A stretch of DNA of 64,000 bases from GCA-001856825 sp049965815 (GCA_049965815.1 JBMFVV010000001.1:62001-126000), one strand, 5' to 3'. Shown: positions 16,807 through 25,499, counted from the stretch's first letter. Notes: generated by a model from the sequence alone, not told the origin. Numbers and translations are program-made.

Positions 16807-17529
16807 GTGCTGATCACCCTTTACAACGACAAAGAGCTTTATTCTTTCTCGAACAATGCGGGACTGCTGTACATCAGGGACCTTGGAAACATCGATACAT
16901 CCCTTTTCTCACTCTCGAGCAATGAGGTAGAGATGGGATCGAGAAAATTCAGGATAAGGGCATCAACCCTGAACGACGTTTCTCTCTCAATAGAAAGGGG
17001 ACCGCAGATTATACTTCCAAAGGACGTCGTTACCATAGGTTTTGAACTCGATCTCCCGTTCTGTTCCAGGATGCTGGAGATAGGCGGTGGATCAGGCGGC
17101 TTTTCCATCCTGTCTGCACTCATGTACAGGGTTAAGATTGACAGTTACGAACTGAATGAAGACCATTATCACCTCCAGGTAAAGAACATAAAAAGGTTCG
17201 AAGTCGGTGAAATGATAAAACCAAACAACAGGGATGGAAGGGAGGCAAGGGTGGATGACTACGATGCAATATTCATTGACAATCCAGAGCCATGGAACTT
17301 CCTTGACGTTCCCTTGACGGGTACAAAGAGGGTATCGTCGATCCTTCCTACATATTCTCAGGCAGAGAATTTTTCGCGTTTCCTAATAAAAAAGGGTTTT
17401 TTAGTTAGTGCTCATCATCTCATCGATGTTCCCATGAAGCTCAGCGCCATGGGAATGAGACCCGAAACGTCATTTCTGTATCACACGGGATTCATCGTCT
17501 CGGGAGTGGGGGTAAATCTTGATGGATGA
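16807..17529 (+). CDS. trmI: tRNA (adenine-58-N1)-methyltransferase, TrmI type
   Basis: A 240-residue SAM enzyme that makes m1A58 in the T loop of tRNAs (in some archaea also position 57). The family pattern is clear: GPQIILPKDVVTIGFELDLPF, the SAM loop MLEIGGGSGGFSILSAL (95-111), the SAM ribose site IDSYELNEDHY, and the catalytic-face motif IFIDNPEPWNFLD, equivalent to the usual D-x-P-x-P-W. The N-terminal beta domain is shorter than in bacterial homologues. It uses GTG with TATA spacing of a leaderless mRNA. It overlaps the next gene, Taw1, by eight bases, giving an operon of two tRNA modification enzymes. Confidence 0.9.
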   Translation: MLITLYNDKELYSFSNNAGLLYIRDLGNIDTSLFSLSSNEVEMGSRKFRIRASTLNDVSLSIERGPQIILPKDVVTIGFELDLPFCSRMLEIGGGSGGFSILSALMYRVKIDSYELNEDHYHLQVKNIKRFEVGEMIKPNNRDGREARVDDYDAIFIDNPEPWNFLDVPLTGTKRVSSILPTYSQAENFSRFLIKKGFLVSAHHLIDVPMKLSAMGMRPETSFLYHTGFIVSGVGVNLDG

Positions 17530-18460
17530 AGTAAAGAAGAGAGCACTGGAGAAACAGGGGTACAAGATAGTCGGAAACCATTCAGGCGTTAAGCTCTGCC
17601 ACTGGGTGAGGCAGGACCTCTACTACAACAGGCCATGTTACAAGAATACATTTTATGGCATAGAGAGCCACAGGTGCATTCAGATGACTCCTTCATTGGA
17701 TTGGTGCTCTGAGAACTGCACATTCTGCTGGAGGTCACAGGGATGGGAGGGGGCAAAGATTCCCCAAGAAGACGATGCGGAAGAGATAATGGAAGGCTCC
17801 ATACAGGCCCAGAGGCTACTACTGACTGGCTTCAAGGGGGATTCCAGGACAAACATGAAGAAATGGCTCGATGCGCAGAACCCGAAACACATGGCCATTT
17901 CACTCACTGGAGAGCCAACGCTCTACGGGAAGCTGGATGACCTGCTCAGGGAGGCCAAGGAGAGACACATATCCACATTCGTTGTAACAAACGGCATTCA
18001 ACCGGAAGCGCTTGAGAAACTGAAGGTCCTTCCAACGCAGCTATACATAACAGTGGCTGCCCCGAACGAGAAACTGTTCAAAGAGATGCTCAATCCAATA
18101 TACAAGGATTCGTGGGAACGACTGAACAGGACACTTGAGCTCCTTCCGTCTTTGAAGACCAGGACTGTCATAAGACACACGCTTGTCAAGGATTTCAACC
18201 TAGGCTACATAGAGGAATACTACAGGCTGGACAAGAAGGCGGACCCAGATTTCGTGGAGAACAAGGGGTATGTTCACGTAGGAGGGTCAAGGAACAGGCT
18301 GACGATAAACAACATGCCATCCCACGAGGAGATCAGGGACTTCTCATTCAGGCTGAACGGCTACCTTAACTACGAATTCGGAGGGGAAAGGGAAGATTCA
18401 AGGATAGTCCTGCTCAGCAAGGACAGGAAGAAGAACAAGATAGATTTCTCGGCCATCTGA
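17522..18460 (+). CDS. taw1: Taw1: 4-demethylwyosine synthase (radical SAM)
   Basis: A 312-residue radical-SAM enzyme that condenses pyruvate with m1G37 of tRNA-Phe to build the tricyclic wyosine base. The radical-SAM cluster motif is C-S-E-N-C-T-F-C-W-R, the C-x3-C-x2-C form of TYW1/Taw1. Other marks are the N-terminal Cys residues near HWVRQDLYYNRPCYKNTFYG (possible second cluster), SLTGEPTLYG, and YVHVGGSRNRL. ATG 17522 follows ggaggg/gggggt at suitable spacing and overlaps trmI; TTG 17519 adds one residue only. No archaeal Trm5 or taw2 gene lies in this window. Confidence 0.93.
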   Translation: MDEVKKRALEKQGYKIVGNHSGVKLCHWVRQDLYYNRPCYKNTFYGIESHRCIQMTPSLDWCSENCTFCWRSQGWEGAKIPQEDDAEEIMEGSIQAQRLLLTGFKGDSRTNMKKWLDAQNPKHMAISLTGEPTLYGKLDDLLREAKERHISTFVVTNGIQPEALEKLKVLPTQLYITVAAPNEKLFKEMLNPIYKDSWERLNRTLELLPSLKTRTVIRHTLVKDFNLGYIEEYYRLDKKADPDFVENKGYVHVGGSRNRLTINNMPSHEEIRDFSFRLNGYLNYEFGGEREDSRIVLLSKDRKKNKIDFSAI

Positions 18461-18518
18461 AGGCATAGACCAATATCATTAAAAAGATTAGGGATATTGA
18501 ACTTATCTAGGTAACTCT

Positions 18519-18531
18519 AAAAATTTATATC
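18519..18531 (+). promoter_or_regulatory. TATA box of the first sdh operon
   Basis: aaatttatat (18521-18530) is the clearest TATA element before sdhA1. Its spacing predicts transcription start near 18552, just before the candidate starts TTG 18558 and ATG 18567. Confidence 0.5.
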
Positions 18532-18566
18532 TCGTTAATCACTGTGCAAATATCCACTTGAATTCG

Positions 18567-20291
18567 ATGATTGATATGAGTTCGCAATACATTGAACGGG
18601 AAACAGATGTTCTTATAATTGGTGCAGGGGGTGCTGGAATGAGGGCAGCAATCGCCGCATTCGATTCCGGATCAAGCGTTACAATCCTCTCAAAGTCACT
18701 GCTTGGAAAGGCGCATACGGTCATGGCAGAGGGGGGCATAGCAGCATCACTGGCAAACGTTGACCCAAAGGATAGCTGGGAAGTCCATTTTGCCGATACA
18801 GTTGAAGAAGGGGTATACATCTCGAATTACAGGATGGCAGAGATTCTGGCCAAGGAGGCTCCAGACAGGGTCAGGGAACTGGAGGAGTACGGTGCACTTT
18901 TCGACAGGACTCCTGAAGGTACAATCATGCAGCGTGCTTTTGGTGCCCATACATACAGAAGACTCTGCCATGTGGGGGACAGGACAGGTCTCGAGATCAT
19001 CAGGACTCTGGAAGATCAGATTCTTCACAGGGACATAAAATTCTTCGATGAGCTCTATGTGACAAAACTCCTGAAGGACGGGGACAGGGTAGTAGGTGCA
19101 ATGGGAATAAAGCTCAACACGGGGGAATTCTATGTTTTCAACGCAAAGTCCGTGATAATATCAACAGGTGGATGCGGAAGGATATACAAGGTCACTTCCA
19201 ACTCATGGGAATCAACGGGAGACGGCCTTGGGCTTGCATATGAGGCAGGCGCTGAACTGATGGACATGGAAATGATACAGTTCCATCCAACGGGCATGGT
19301 CTTCCCTCCGGGAGTTAAGGGGTTGCTCGTCACTGAGGGGGTGAGGGGTGAGGGCGGTATCCTCCTGAACGCCAATGGTGAAAGGTACATGCAGCGTTAT
19401 TCCCCAAAGAAGATGGAACTGGATGCAAGGGACATAGTTGCAAGGGCAAATTACGCTGAAATAATGGCCGGAAGGGGGACAGTACATGGAGGTGTCTACC
19501 TGGACATTACGCACAAGGGTGCTGATTTCATAAAGAAAAAATTGCCAAGCATGTACAAACAGTACATGGATTTCGCTGGTGTGGATATCACAAAGGAAAA
19601 GATGGAAGTTGCACCAACGGTCCACTACCAGATGGGGGGGATAAGGGTTGATCCAGAGACTGGGGCAACAAACGTCCCCGGACTATTTGCATCTGGAGAG
19701 GTGGCGAGCGGCCTCCATGGCGCCAACAGACTGGGAGGGAATTCCCTTGCAGACATACTTGTGTTTGGGAGAAGAAGCGGGGAGGGGGCATCTGCCCATG
19801 CAAGGAATGTATCTCCCGGGAAGATAGATGAATCTGTCGTCTCAGCAGAAATGGAGAGAGTGAAGTCTTTCCTCGGAAAGGAGGGGATGAACCCGCATGA
19901 CCTGGCGTCAAGGCTAGAAGAGAACATGAGCGATAACGTTGGAATAATAAGAGATGAAGAGAAACTGAATAAGGCACTGGCAGTGATCATGGAACTGAAG
20001 GAATTATCCAAGAAAGTAGCTGTTCACGGGAGTCTCAAATACAACAAGGGCTTACTTCAGGCTCTCGAGCTGCCATCGATGCTCACTGCTGCGGAGGCGA
20101 TAGTGAGGGGTGCAATAGAGAGGAAGGAGAGTCGCGGTGCACACGCAAGAAGCGACTTCCCCAAGAAGAATCCCGAGATGAGGAAGAACATCATCTACAT
20201 TAAAACTGAGAAAGGTATGAAACTTGAATGGAGAGAAGTCCCGCCCATGCCTGATTATCTTAAGAAACTTGTAAAGGAGGAGGAATACTGA
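18567..20291 (+). CDS. sdhA: Succinate dehydrogenase/fumarate reductase flavoprotein, Sdh1-like
   Basis: An FAD subunit of about 574 residues. The N-terminal ADP loop is DVLIIGAGGAGMRAAIAAFD. HTVMAEGGIAASLAN carries the His that binds FAD covalently in this family. QFHPTG, TEGVRGEGGILLN and ARDIVARA hold the substrate His/Arg set, and HYQMGGIRV and GLHGANRLGGNSL are conserved family blocks. It oxidises succinate or reduces fumarate at the membrane. ATG 18567 preferred; TTG 18558 is an alternative. First gene of sdhA1-sdhB1-membrane anchor-small protein. Sequence style and the partner SdhB resemble mycobacterial Sdh1 more than the second complex in this window. Confidence 0.95.
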   Translation: MIDMSSQYIERETDVLIIGAGGAGMRAAIAAFDSGSSVTILSKSLLGKAHTVMAEGGIAASLANVDPKDSWEVHFADTVEEGVYISNYRMAEILAKEAPDRVRELEEYGALFDRTPEGTIMQRAFGAHTYRRLCHVGDRTGLEIIRTLEDQILHRDIKFFDELYVTKLLKDGDRVVGAMGIKLNTGEFYVFNAKSVIISTGGCGRIYKVTSNSWESTGDGLGLAYEAGAELMDMEMIQFHPTGMVFPPGVKGLLVTEGVRGEGGILLNANGERYMQRYSPKKMELDARDIVARANYAEIMAGRGTVHGGVYLDITHKGADFIKKKLPSMYKQYMDFAGVDITKEKMEVAPTVHYQMGGIRVDPETGATNVPGLFASGEVASGLHGANRLGGNSLADILVFGRRSGEGASAHARNVSPGKIDESVVSAEMERVKSFLGKEGMNPHDLASRLEENMSDNVGIIRDEEKLNKALAVIMELKELSKKVAVHGSLKYNKGLLQALELPSMLTAAEAIVRGAIERKESRGAHARSDFPKKNPEMRKNIIYIKTEKGMKLEWREVPPMPDYLKKLVKEEEY

Positions 20292-21040
20292 TGGAAACAA
20301 TAAAGGTAAGCGTGTTTAGGAGAGACCCTGCAACTGAGAGTGAGGGTAGATTCGTTGATTACGAGGTTCCAAAGGAGGAGGGGATGGTTGTACTTGATGC
20401 AATGAAGTATATAGAGAAACACATAGACCCCAGCCTCTCCCTGAGATGGAACTGCATGGCGGGGAAGTGCGGTTCCTGTTCTGCGGAAATCAACCACCGC
20501 CCGTCACTCATGTGCAAGTCAAGGGTGGATTCATACAAGGGAGAAAAGGTAACTGTTTCTCCGCTTGCAGCCTACCCGCTCATCAAGGACCTTGTCACAG
20601 ATGTGTCTCAGAACTGGGACCTCCTCAGGAAAATACCAAAATTCACTCCAAGAGAGGGCCTCGAAAAACCCTGGAAAATTTCCCAGGTGGATATAGAGCG
20701 GTCGAAAGAATTCAAGAAGTGCATAGAGTGTTTTCTGTGCCAGGATGTGTGTCATGTGATAAGGGAGCACAACTCTGGATATTTTGGTCCCAGGCATATT
20801 GTTAAGGCGGCGTCGCTGGATATGCACCCTCTTGATGCACTGGACAGATCGACGTTCATGAACAAGGATGCTGGTCTCGGTTACTGTAACATCACCAAAT
20901 GCTGCACAGAGGTATGCCCTGAGGAAATTCACATCACAGACAACGCCATAATTCCAGAGAAGGAGCGGGCAGTAAATGCACAGTACGATCCCCTGGCAAT
21001 GCTTGTCAGGTCAAGAAGAAAGGGGAGAGGAAATAAATGA
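20291..21040 (+). CDS. sdhB: Succinate dehydrogenase iron-sulfur subunit, Sdh1-like
   Basis: A 249-residue subunit that passes electrons from the flavoprotein to quinone. [2Fe-2S] ligands are C55, C60, C63 and C75. The first C-terminal cluster has C144-x2-C147-x2-C150-x3-C154 followed by His instead of the usual Pro. The last is C199-x4-C204-C205-x3-C209-P, an extra Cys next to the normal C-x5-C-x3-CP set. The context YCNITKCCTEVCPEEIHITDN is what I recall from mycobacterial Sdh1 SdhB. The extra Cys may allow [4Fe-4S] in place of [3Fe-4S]; this is inference. Starts one base after the sdhA1 stop begins (TGATGG overlap). Confidence 0.94.
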   Translation: METIKVSVFRRDPATESEGRFVDYEVPKEEGMVVLDAMKYIEKHIDPSLSLRWNCMAGKCGSCSAEINHRPSLMCKSRVDSYKGEKVTVSPLAAYPLIKDLVTDVSQNWDLLRKIPKFTPREGLEKPWKISQVDIERSKEFKKCIECFLCQDVCHVIREHNSGYFGPRHIVKAASLDMHPLDALDRSTFMNKDAGLGYCNITKCCTEVCPEEIHITDNAIIPEKERAVNAQYDPLAMLVRSRRKGRGNK

Positions 21041-21756
21041 GGGCTGCGAACGAATCACCCATAAGGCACCTGATTCCGCCTGAATTCCTTGAACCAAACT
21101 GGAGATTCTGGTCATTCGTATTCATATCAATCCTTGGTTCCATTTTGATCGTTATGTACAAGGTACCCGTTTATGACGGCCTCACCGATCCATTCTACAC
21201 CCCCACGGTCCTGATCCTCCCACTTGTCGTACTGTTCAGGTTGACCTGCTATGCGTACAGGAAGGATTATCACAGGCACCTGTTCAATCACCCCAACAGC
21301 TGCGCCACAGACGTCAGGCTTGACTCCAGCAAAAGGGGGTACAGCGGTGAAACTGGATTCTTCAGGATAGAGAATACACACAGATACTTCATGTATACAG
21401 CATGGGCAATACTGCCATTCTTCTATTATGACATATACCATTCAATAGTATATACAGGTGCGATAACCGTAAGCCTTGGGACTATTATACTCACGGTAAA
21501 TGCACTTGCTGTAACATTCTACACTTTTTCCTGCCATTCAGTAAGGCACCTGATCGGTGGATACAGGGACTGTGTCAACTGCCCTGTGAACCAGAACAGG
21601 AAAAATTCACTCTACAGGTTCCAGTCAAGGCTGAATGGGCATCATGAGGCACTAGCGTGGACGAGTCTCATAATGTTCGTGTTCGTTGACCTCTTCATCC
21701 GGGGAATGGTTGCCGGAGTTGTGCCGAACATACTGCTGATTCATATGGGGTTGTGA
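21037..21756 (+). CDS. Membrane anchor of the Sdh1-like complex
   Basis: A 239-residue membrane protein overlapping sdhB1 by ATGA. Hydrophobic segments lie near residues 27-45, 60-75, 110-130, 135-165 and 195-215, giving about five helices. His residues in LTCYAYRKDYHRHLFNH, NTHRYFMYTAWAIL, YDIYHSIVY, CHSVRHLIGG and LNGHHEALAW are placed to bind heme b. Cys-rich GGYRDCVNCPVNQNRK follows helix 4. This is one long anchor in place of separate SdhC and SdhD, as in the mycobacterial Sdh1 operon (Rv0249c type). It probably holds the quinone site. The family name is from recall and context; heme content is inference. Confidence 0.82.
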   Translation: MRAANESPIRHLIPPEFLEPNWRFWSFVFISILGSILIVMYKVPVYDGLTDPFYTPTVLILPLVVLFRLTCYAYRKDYHRHLFNHPNSCATDVRLDSSKRGYSGETGFFRIENTHRYFMYTAWAILPFFYYDIYHSIVYTGAITVSLGTIILTVNALAVTFYTFSCHSVRHLIGGYRDCVNCPVNQNRKNSLYRFQSRLNGHHEALAWTSLIMFVFVDLFIRGMVAGVVPNILLIHMGL

Positions 21757-21760
21757 TGAT

Positions 21761-21931
21761 ATGCTGAAGATACTTCCTTCAAGATACAGATACCCCCTTT
21801 TCTTTCTGGGAATTCTGTTGATGGAAATAGCCGGGGTCCTTTACAAGGTAACTGATCTGGGAGAAGGTGGTACGGAGGTGTTGATCATTGTTGGTTTCCT
21901 TACGTTTGCGTTCTCTATTCTCGCCACCTGA
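21761..21931 (+). CDS. 56-residue membrane protein of the Sdh1-like operon
   Basis: A small ORF starting with ATG four bases after the anchor gene's stop. The product begins MLKILPSRYRYPLFF and has two hydrophobic helices (about 11-28 and 39-55) joined by a short acidic loop (TDLGEGGTE). Position, strand and spacing make it the last gene of sdhA1-sdhB1-anchor. Mycobacterial Sdh1 has a comparable tiny membrane subunit, SdhF; homology is not shown here. It may complete the quinone or heme site or stabilise the complex. Confidence 0.62.
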   Translation: MLKILPSRYRYPLFFLGILLMEIAGVLYKVTDLGEGGTEVLIIVGFLTFAFSILAT

Positions 21932-22018
21932 CGATGAAAAGGGGGATTGAAGTTAATCTTTGTTCATTGAATTTTTACTTTTAGTGTACTTAATTTAATT
22001 AAGGTCAAAAAACTGAGA

Positions 22019-22029
22019 ATTTTTATATC
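22019..22029 (+). promoter_or_regulatory. TATA box of the second sdh operon
   Basis: tttttatat (22020-22028) is centred about 24 bases before GTG 22046, predicting a leaderless sdhA2 mRNA. The preceding 90 bases are very AT-rich. Confidence 0.5.
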
Positions 22030-22045
22030 GTCTTGAACTTTAGTA

Positions 22046-23773
22046 GTGGAGATCTATTTGGTCGAAATCTTTGATTACGATTTAGTTATAGTCGGTTCCG
22101 GTCTTGCGGGTCTTAGAGCTGCAATAGAAGCTGCCAAAGTTGGAAAGGGAAAATTGAAGATTGCAATCATTGCGAAAAATCAACTGATGAGGCCCCATTC
22201 AATTTCTGCAGAGGGCGGTTCCGCAGCCGTTCTCTATACGGATGAGGGAGATTCATTCGATCTGCATGCGTACGACACCATCAAGGGATCAGACTACCTC
22301 GCCGATCAGGATGTTGTTGAATTCTTTGTGAGGCAGTGCCCTGTGGACATACTGGAACTTGAACACTGGGGGATTCCCTGGGCCAGAAGGGAGGATGGAA
22401 GAATAGCCCAGCGTCCTTTCGGTGGCCATTCATATCCGAGGGCAACGTTTGCTTCAGACAGAACGGGATTCTACGAGGTTCATACCCTCTACGACACCAT
22501 GCTCAAGTATGGAAACATCGACAAGTTCCACGAGCAATTTGTATATGATATACTGGTTGACAACAACACATTCAGGGGCGTACTGGCCTTCGACATACCC
22601 ACAGGCGAAATAAGGATATTCAAGGCAAGGGCTGCGATAATAGCGACTGGAGGGCTGGGCAGGCTGTACGGTTATACCACGTATTCGCATCTAGTGACAG
22701 GGGACGGACTTGCAATAGCACTCAGAAGGGGTCTCAGGATGAAGGACCTGGAGTTCGTTCAGTTTCATCCAACCGGACTAGTTCCATCAGGAATACTGAT
22801 AACAGAGGGTGTAAGGGGGGACGGCGGGATACTGAAGAATGCCAAAGGTGAAAGATTCATGGAAAAATATGCTCCGTCAAAGAAGGACCTTGCACCTAGG
22901 GATATAATTTCAAGGAGCATGATGACGGAGATACTCGAGGGCAGGGGATACAAGGGCCCGGACGGACTGGATTACCTGCTGCTGGATTTCTCGCCTATTG
23001 GCGAGGAAAAGATAAAGGAGAAACTGTCACAGGTGAGGGAAATAGGAATCCACTACGTTGGCCTGGATCCGCTCACGTCTCCGCTTCCTGTCAGACCTTC
23101 CGCCCATTACACAATGGGTGGAATAGATATTACAACAACTGGTTACACAGGAGTTACTGGCCTCTGGGCTGCCGGTGAGGCTGGCTGCATCTCCGTACAC
23201 GGATCAAACAGACTCGGTTCAAATTCGACAAGCGAATGCGTAGTCTTCGGAAAGCAGGCGGGTGGCGACTCTGCTAAATGGCTCCTGTCCAACGAAAAGC
23301 AGGTGAATCTATCCGAAGGGGACAGAGCTTACGCTGAGAATTTCATAGCTGATGCATACAAGGATAAGGGAGACAACGACCCATACGACATCAAGAGGGA
23401 ACTCTGGAAGACCATGGACAAGGATGCGTATGTCTTCAGGAATGAGAAGGACCTCACGGATGGATTGAGGATTGTTCGTGGGCTCATTGATAAGAGCACC
23501 AAGATCACGATCGCTGAGAAGGGGAACGTCTACAACCAGAACCTTATCGCTTCTCTTGAAATGAAGAATCTGGTTGAACTGGCAGAAGTTGTCTTCTACG
23601 GTGCCCTCCAGAGGAAAGAGAGCAGGGGATCTCACTTCAGGACAGACTACCCCAAGAGGGACGATGAGAATTACCTGAAGCATACGATTATACAGAAGGT
23701 GGGTGGCGAATTGAAGCTAAGTTACAAGCCGGTAACACTGACCAAGTGGAAGCCGGAGGCGAGGGTATACTGA
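22046..23773 (+). CDS. sdhA: Succinate dehydrogenase flavoprotein, conventional type
   Basis: A 575-residue FAD subunit, distinct in sequence from the one at 18567. The ADP loop is DLVIVGSGLAGLRAAIEAAK. The FAD-His block is RPHSISAEGGSAAVLY. QFHPTGLVPSG, TEGVRGDGGILKN, PRDIISRS, HYTMGGIDI and SVHGSNRLGSNSTSECVVFG carry the catalytic His and Arg residues and the FAD contacts. The C-terminal helical domain ends RKESRGSHFRTDYPKRDDENY. First gene of sdhA2-sdhC-sdhD-sdhB2. GTG start by TATA spacing; TTG 22058 is the alternative. The order A-C-D-B and the presence of two anchors mark it as the standard respiratory complex II of the organism. Confidence 0.95.
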   Translation: MEIYLVEIFDYDLVIVGSGLAGLRAAIEAAKVGKGKLKIAIIAKNQLMRPHSISAEGGSAAVLYTDEGDSFDLHAYDTIKGSDYLADQDVVEFFVRQCPVDILELEHWGIPWARREDGRIAQRPFGGHSYPRATFASDRTGFYEVHTLYDTMLKYGNIDKFHEQFVYDILVDNNTFRGVLAFDIPTGEIRIFKARAAIIATGGLGRLYGYTTYSHLVTGDGLAIALRRGLRMKDLEFVQFHPTGLVPSGILITEGVRGDGGILKNAKGERFMEKYAPSKKDLAPRDIISRSMMTEILEGRGYKGPDGLDYLLLDFSPIGEEKIKEKLSQVREIGIHYVGLDPLTSPLPVRPSAHYTMGGIDITTTGYTGVTGLWAAGEAGCISVHGSNRLGSNSTSECVVFGKQAGGDSAKWLLSNEKQVNLSEGDRAYAENFIADAYKDKGDNDPYDIKRELWKTMDKDAYVFRNEKDLTDGLRIVRGLIDKSTKITIAEKGNVYNQNLIASLEMKNLVELAEVVFYGALQRKESRGSHFRTDYPKRDDENYLKHTIIQKVGGELKLSYKPVTLTKWKPEARVY

Positions 23774-23782
23774 GGTGATAAG

Positions 23783-24232
23783 ATGACGATTGAAAATAAG
23801 AAAGGATGGATCTCATGGTTCAACCCATTCAAGTACGGGACAGACAGGTGGATGTACTCCCTTCACAGGCTGACGGGAATTGCCCTCGGCCTTTATCTCA
23901 TGGCACACGTATGGGAAACCTCAAACATCCTCAATGGACCCGTAACATGGAACAAGATCATGGTTGATCTTGACTACCCATTCGGGCAGCACTTCGGGCC
24001 CCTGATCCTGTCGCTGATACTGATTGCAGCAGATTATCACGCCCTGAACGGCATCAGGTTGACCATAGTCGAGAACGGTCTCATGCTTCCCAGACCTTAC
24101 AGACCGGAATATCCATACAAGGCAAAATCAACGAGAGGGCTCAATGACGTACTCAAGATAGTCCTTGGCATACTGATGATAATCATATCTGTGATAGGCA
24201 TCATATACATCTATACCGGGGTGATAGTATGA
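23783..24232 (+). CDS. sdhC: Succinate dehydrogenase cytochrome b subunit
   Basis: A 149-residue membrane anchor with three hydrophobic helices. The SdhC signature is present: WMYSLHRLTGIALGLYLMAHVW, with His near residue 28 and a second His at the helix end. ADYHALNGIRLTIVE, in helix 2, carries the conserved His-x2-N-G-x-R for heme b and quinone binding. Nine bases after sdhA2 with gaggtgataag as ribosome site. The stop overlaps sdhD by ATGA. Confidence 0.88.
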   Translation: MTIENKKGWISWFNPFKYGTDRWMYSLHRLTGIALGLYLMAHVWETSNILNGPVTWNKIMVDLDYPFGQHFGPLILSLILIAADYHALNGIRLTIVENGLMLPRPYRPEYPYKAKSTRGLNDVLKIVLGILMIIISVIGIIYIYTGVIV

Positions 24233-24633
24233 AGGAATCCCAGATCATGCTGATACAGTATATCAGCGGTGTACTGATCCTTGTGCTGGGTGCTTTCCAT
24301 TTTCTGGCCATAAGCGCCCTCGCTCCAACAACAGATAAGGTGCTTTACCATTACAGCACGACTGGAGGGGTACATAACCTGACAAACGGCACACTGTATT
24401 ACTACAACGTGACGAAAATTTACACATCTCTGGCCTGGGGATCGGTATTTGAACTGCTGCTTACATTCCTGGTATTCCACATATTCAACGGCTTCAGAAT
24501 CATGCTATCAGAGCAGTTCCCGGGAAGCAGATCTGAAAAAATTATCACATATAGCATGCTAATCGTCGCACTGATCGTATTCATATGGGGAACCAGGACA
24601 ATCGTACTGATGTTATATGGAGGAGGAGTCTAA
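24229..24633 (+). CDS. sdhD: Succinate dehydrogenase membrane anchor subunit D
   Basis: A 134-residue protein with three hydrophobic helices (about 8-30, 70-92 and 105-130). It begins MIQY-like with ISGVLILVLGAFHF, whose His aligns with the SdhD heme-side His, and has LTFLVFHIFNGFRIML (His-x3-N-G-x-R), a copy of the SdhC motif. A 35-residue loop after helix 1 (PTTDKVLYHYSTTGG...) faces outside. It overlaps sdhC by four bases; its 3' end carries the ggaggagg ribosome site of sdhB2. Identification comes from operon position and the HIFNGFR motif. Confidence 0.84.
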   Translation: MKESQIMLIQYISGVLILVLGAFHFLAISALAPTTDKVLYHYSTTGGVHNLTNGTLYYYNVTKIYTSLAWGSVFELLLTFLVFHIFNGFRIMLSEQFPGSRSEKIITYSMLIVALIVFIWGTRTIVLMLYGGGV

Positions 24634-24634
24634 A

Positions 24635-25438
24635 ATGCAAGAACTTGCACTGAAGGGATTCGGAGAGGTCGTAAAGACAGTCACTCTCAGAATAAGGAGA
24701 TACGACCCAGAGAGCGGGGAGCCGCCGAAATATGTAGAATACAAAGTACCAGTCCAGCTGGGCATGACTGTCCTCGATGGCGTACTCTACGTAAAGGAAC
24801 ATCTGGATCATACAGTATCCGCCAGATATTCATGCAGAATGGGTATTTGTGGGTCCTGCGGAATGATAATCAACGGCAGGGAAAGACTCGCCTGCCAGAC
24901 ACAGATTCTGGAACTTGGAAAGGATCTGATAAAGATTGACCCCATGGGGAATTACGGGACGGTGAAGGATCTCGTGCCTGATCTGAGCAAACTCTTCAAG
25001 AATCATGAAGCAGTGAAGCCTTACATTATCAGGGATGAGGAAGAACCCAAGGGTGAATATCTCCAGACGCCGGATCAGCGCGAAAATTATGCAATGTTCA
25101 CAGACTGCATCATGTGCGGACTCTGCTTATCTGCGTGCCCAACTAATGCAACTGACGAGCTCTATCTCGGTCCTCAGGCTCTCGCCCAGGCTTTCAGGTA
25201 CATCTCTGACAACAGGGACCTGGGATTCAACGAGAGGCTCAACGTTATAGATTCTAAACATGGCGTGTGGAGATGCCACTTTTCTGGCGCATGCTCAGAT
25301 GTATGCCCGAAGGGAGTGGATCCTGCACTGGGCATCCAGCTATTACGGCAATTGCTAACGTCAAACGTATTCGTCAAATTCGAGCAGAAGGGGGCACCAA
25401 AGGGTCCAGATAGAAAATCTGTAACAGGTGTTTCGTAA
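24635..25438 (+). CDS. sdhB: Succinate dehydrogenase iron-sulfur subunit, conventional type
   Basis: About 267 residues. The [2Fe-2S] cluster site is SCRMGICGSCGMIINGRERLAC. The first C-terminal cluster is CIMCGLCLSACPT, and the last is CHFSGACSDVCPKG, the normal C-x5-C-x3-CP with no extra Cys; this separates it from the SdhB at 20291. ATG 24635 is preferred over ATG 24617 because GGAGGAGG lies about eight bases upstream of it, inside the end of sdhD. Electron carrier between SdhA and the SdhC/D quinone site. Last gene of the operon, followed 62 bases later by nuoA. Confidence 0.95.
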   Translation: MQELALKGFGEVVKTVTLRIRRYDPESGEPPKYVEYKVPVQLGMTVLDGVLYVKEHLDHTVSARYSCRMGICGSCGMIINGRERLACQTQILELGKDLIKIDPMGNYGTVKDLVPDLSKLFKNHEAVKPYIIRDEEEPKGEYLQTPDQRENYAMFTDCIMCGLCLSACPTNATDELYLGPQALAQAFRYISDNRDLGFNERLNVIDSKHGVWRCHFSGACSDVCPKGVDPALGIQLLRQLLTSNVFVKFEQKGAPKGPDRKSVTGVS

Positions 25439-25468
25439 TGCAAGACATTTCAAGCAGTAAGCCGACAA

Positions 25469-25480
25469 ATTATAAATTTG
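25469..25480 (+). promoter_or_regulatory. TATA box of the nuo operon
   Basis: ttataaattt (25470-25479) lies in the 60-base gap after sdhB2 and predicts transcription start near 25500, where the nuoA ATG lies. Some readthrough from sdh is possible, since I see no strong terminator between them. Confidence 0.55.
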
Positions 25481-25499
25481 ATAAATCATTAAAGGTGTG

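Noticed and set aside
19212..20011. Overlapping minus-strand ORFs of 128-137 codons in sdhA1
   Set aside because: They overlay conserved flavoprotein blocks and overlap one another in different frames.
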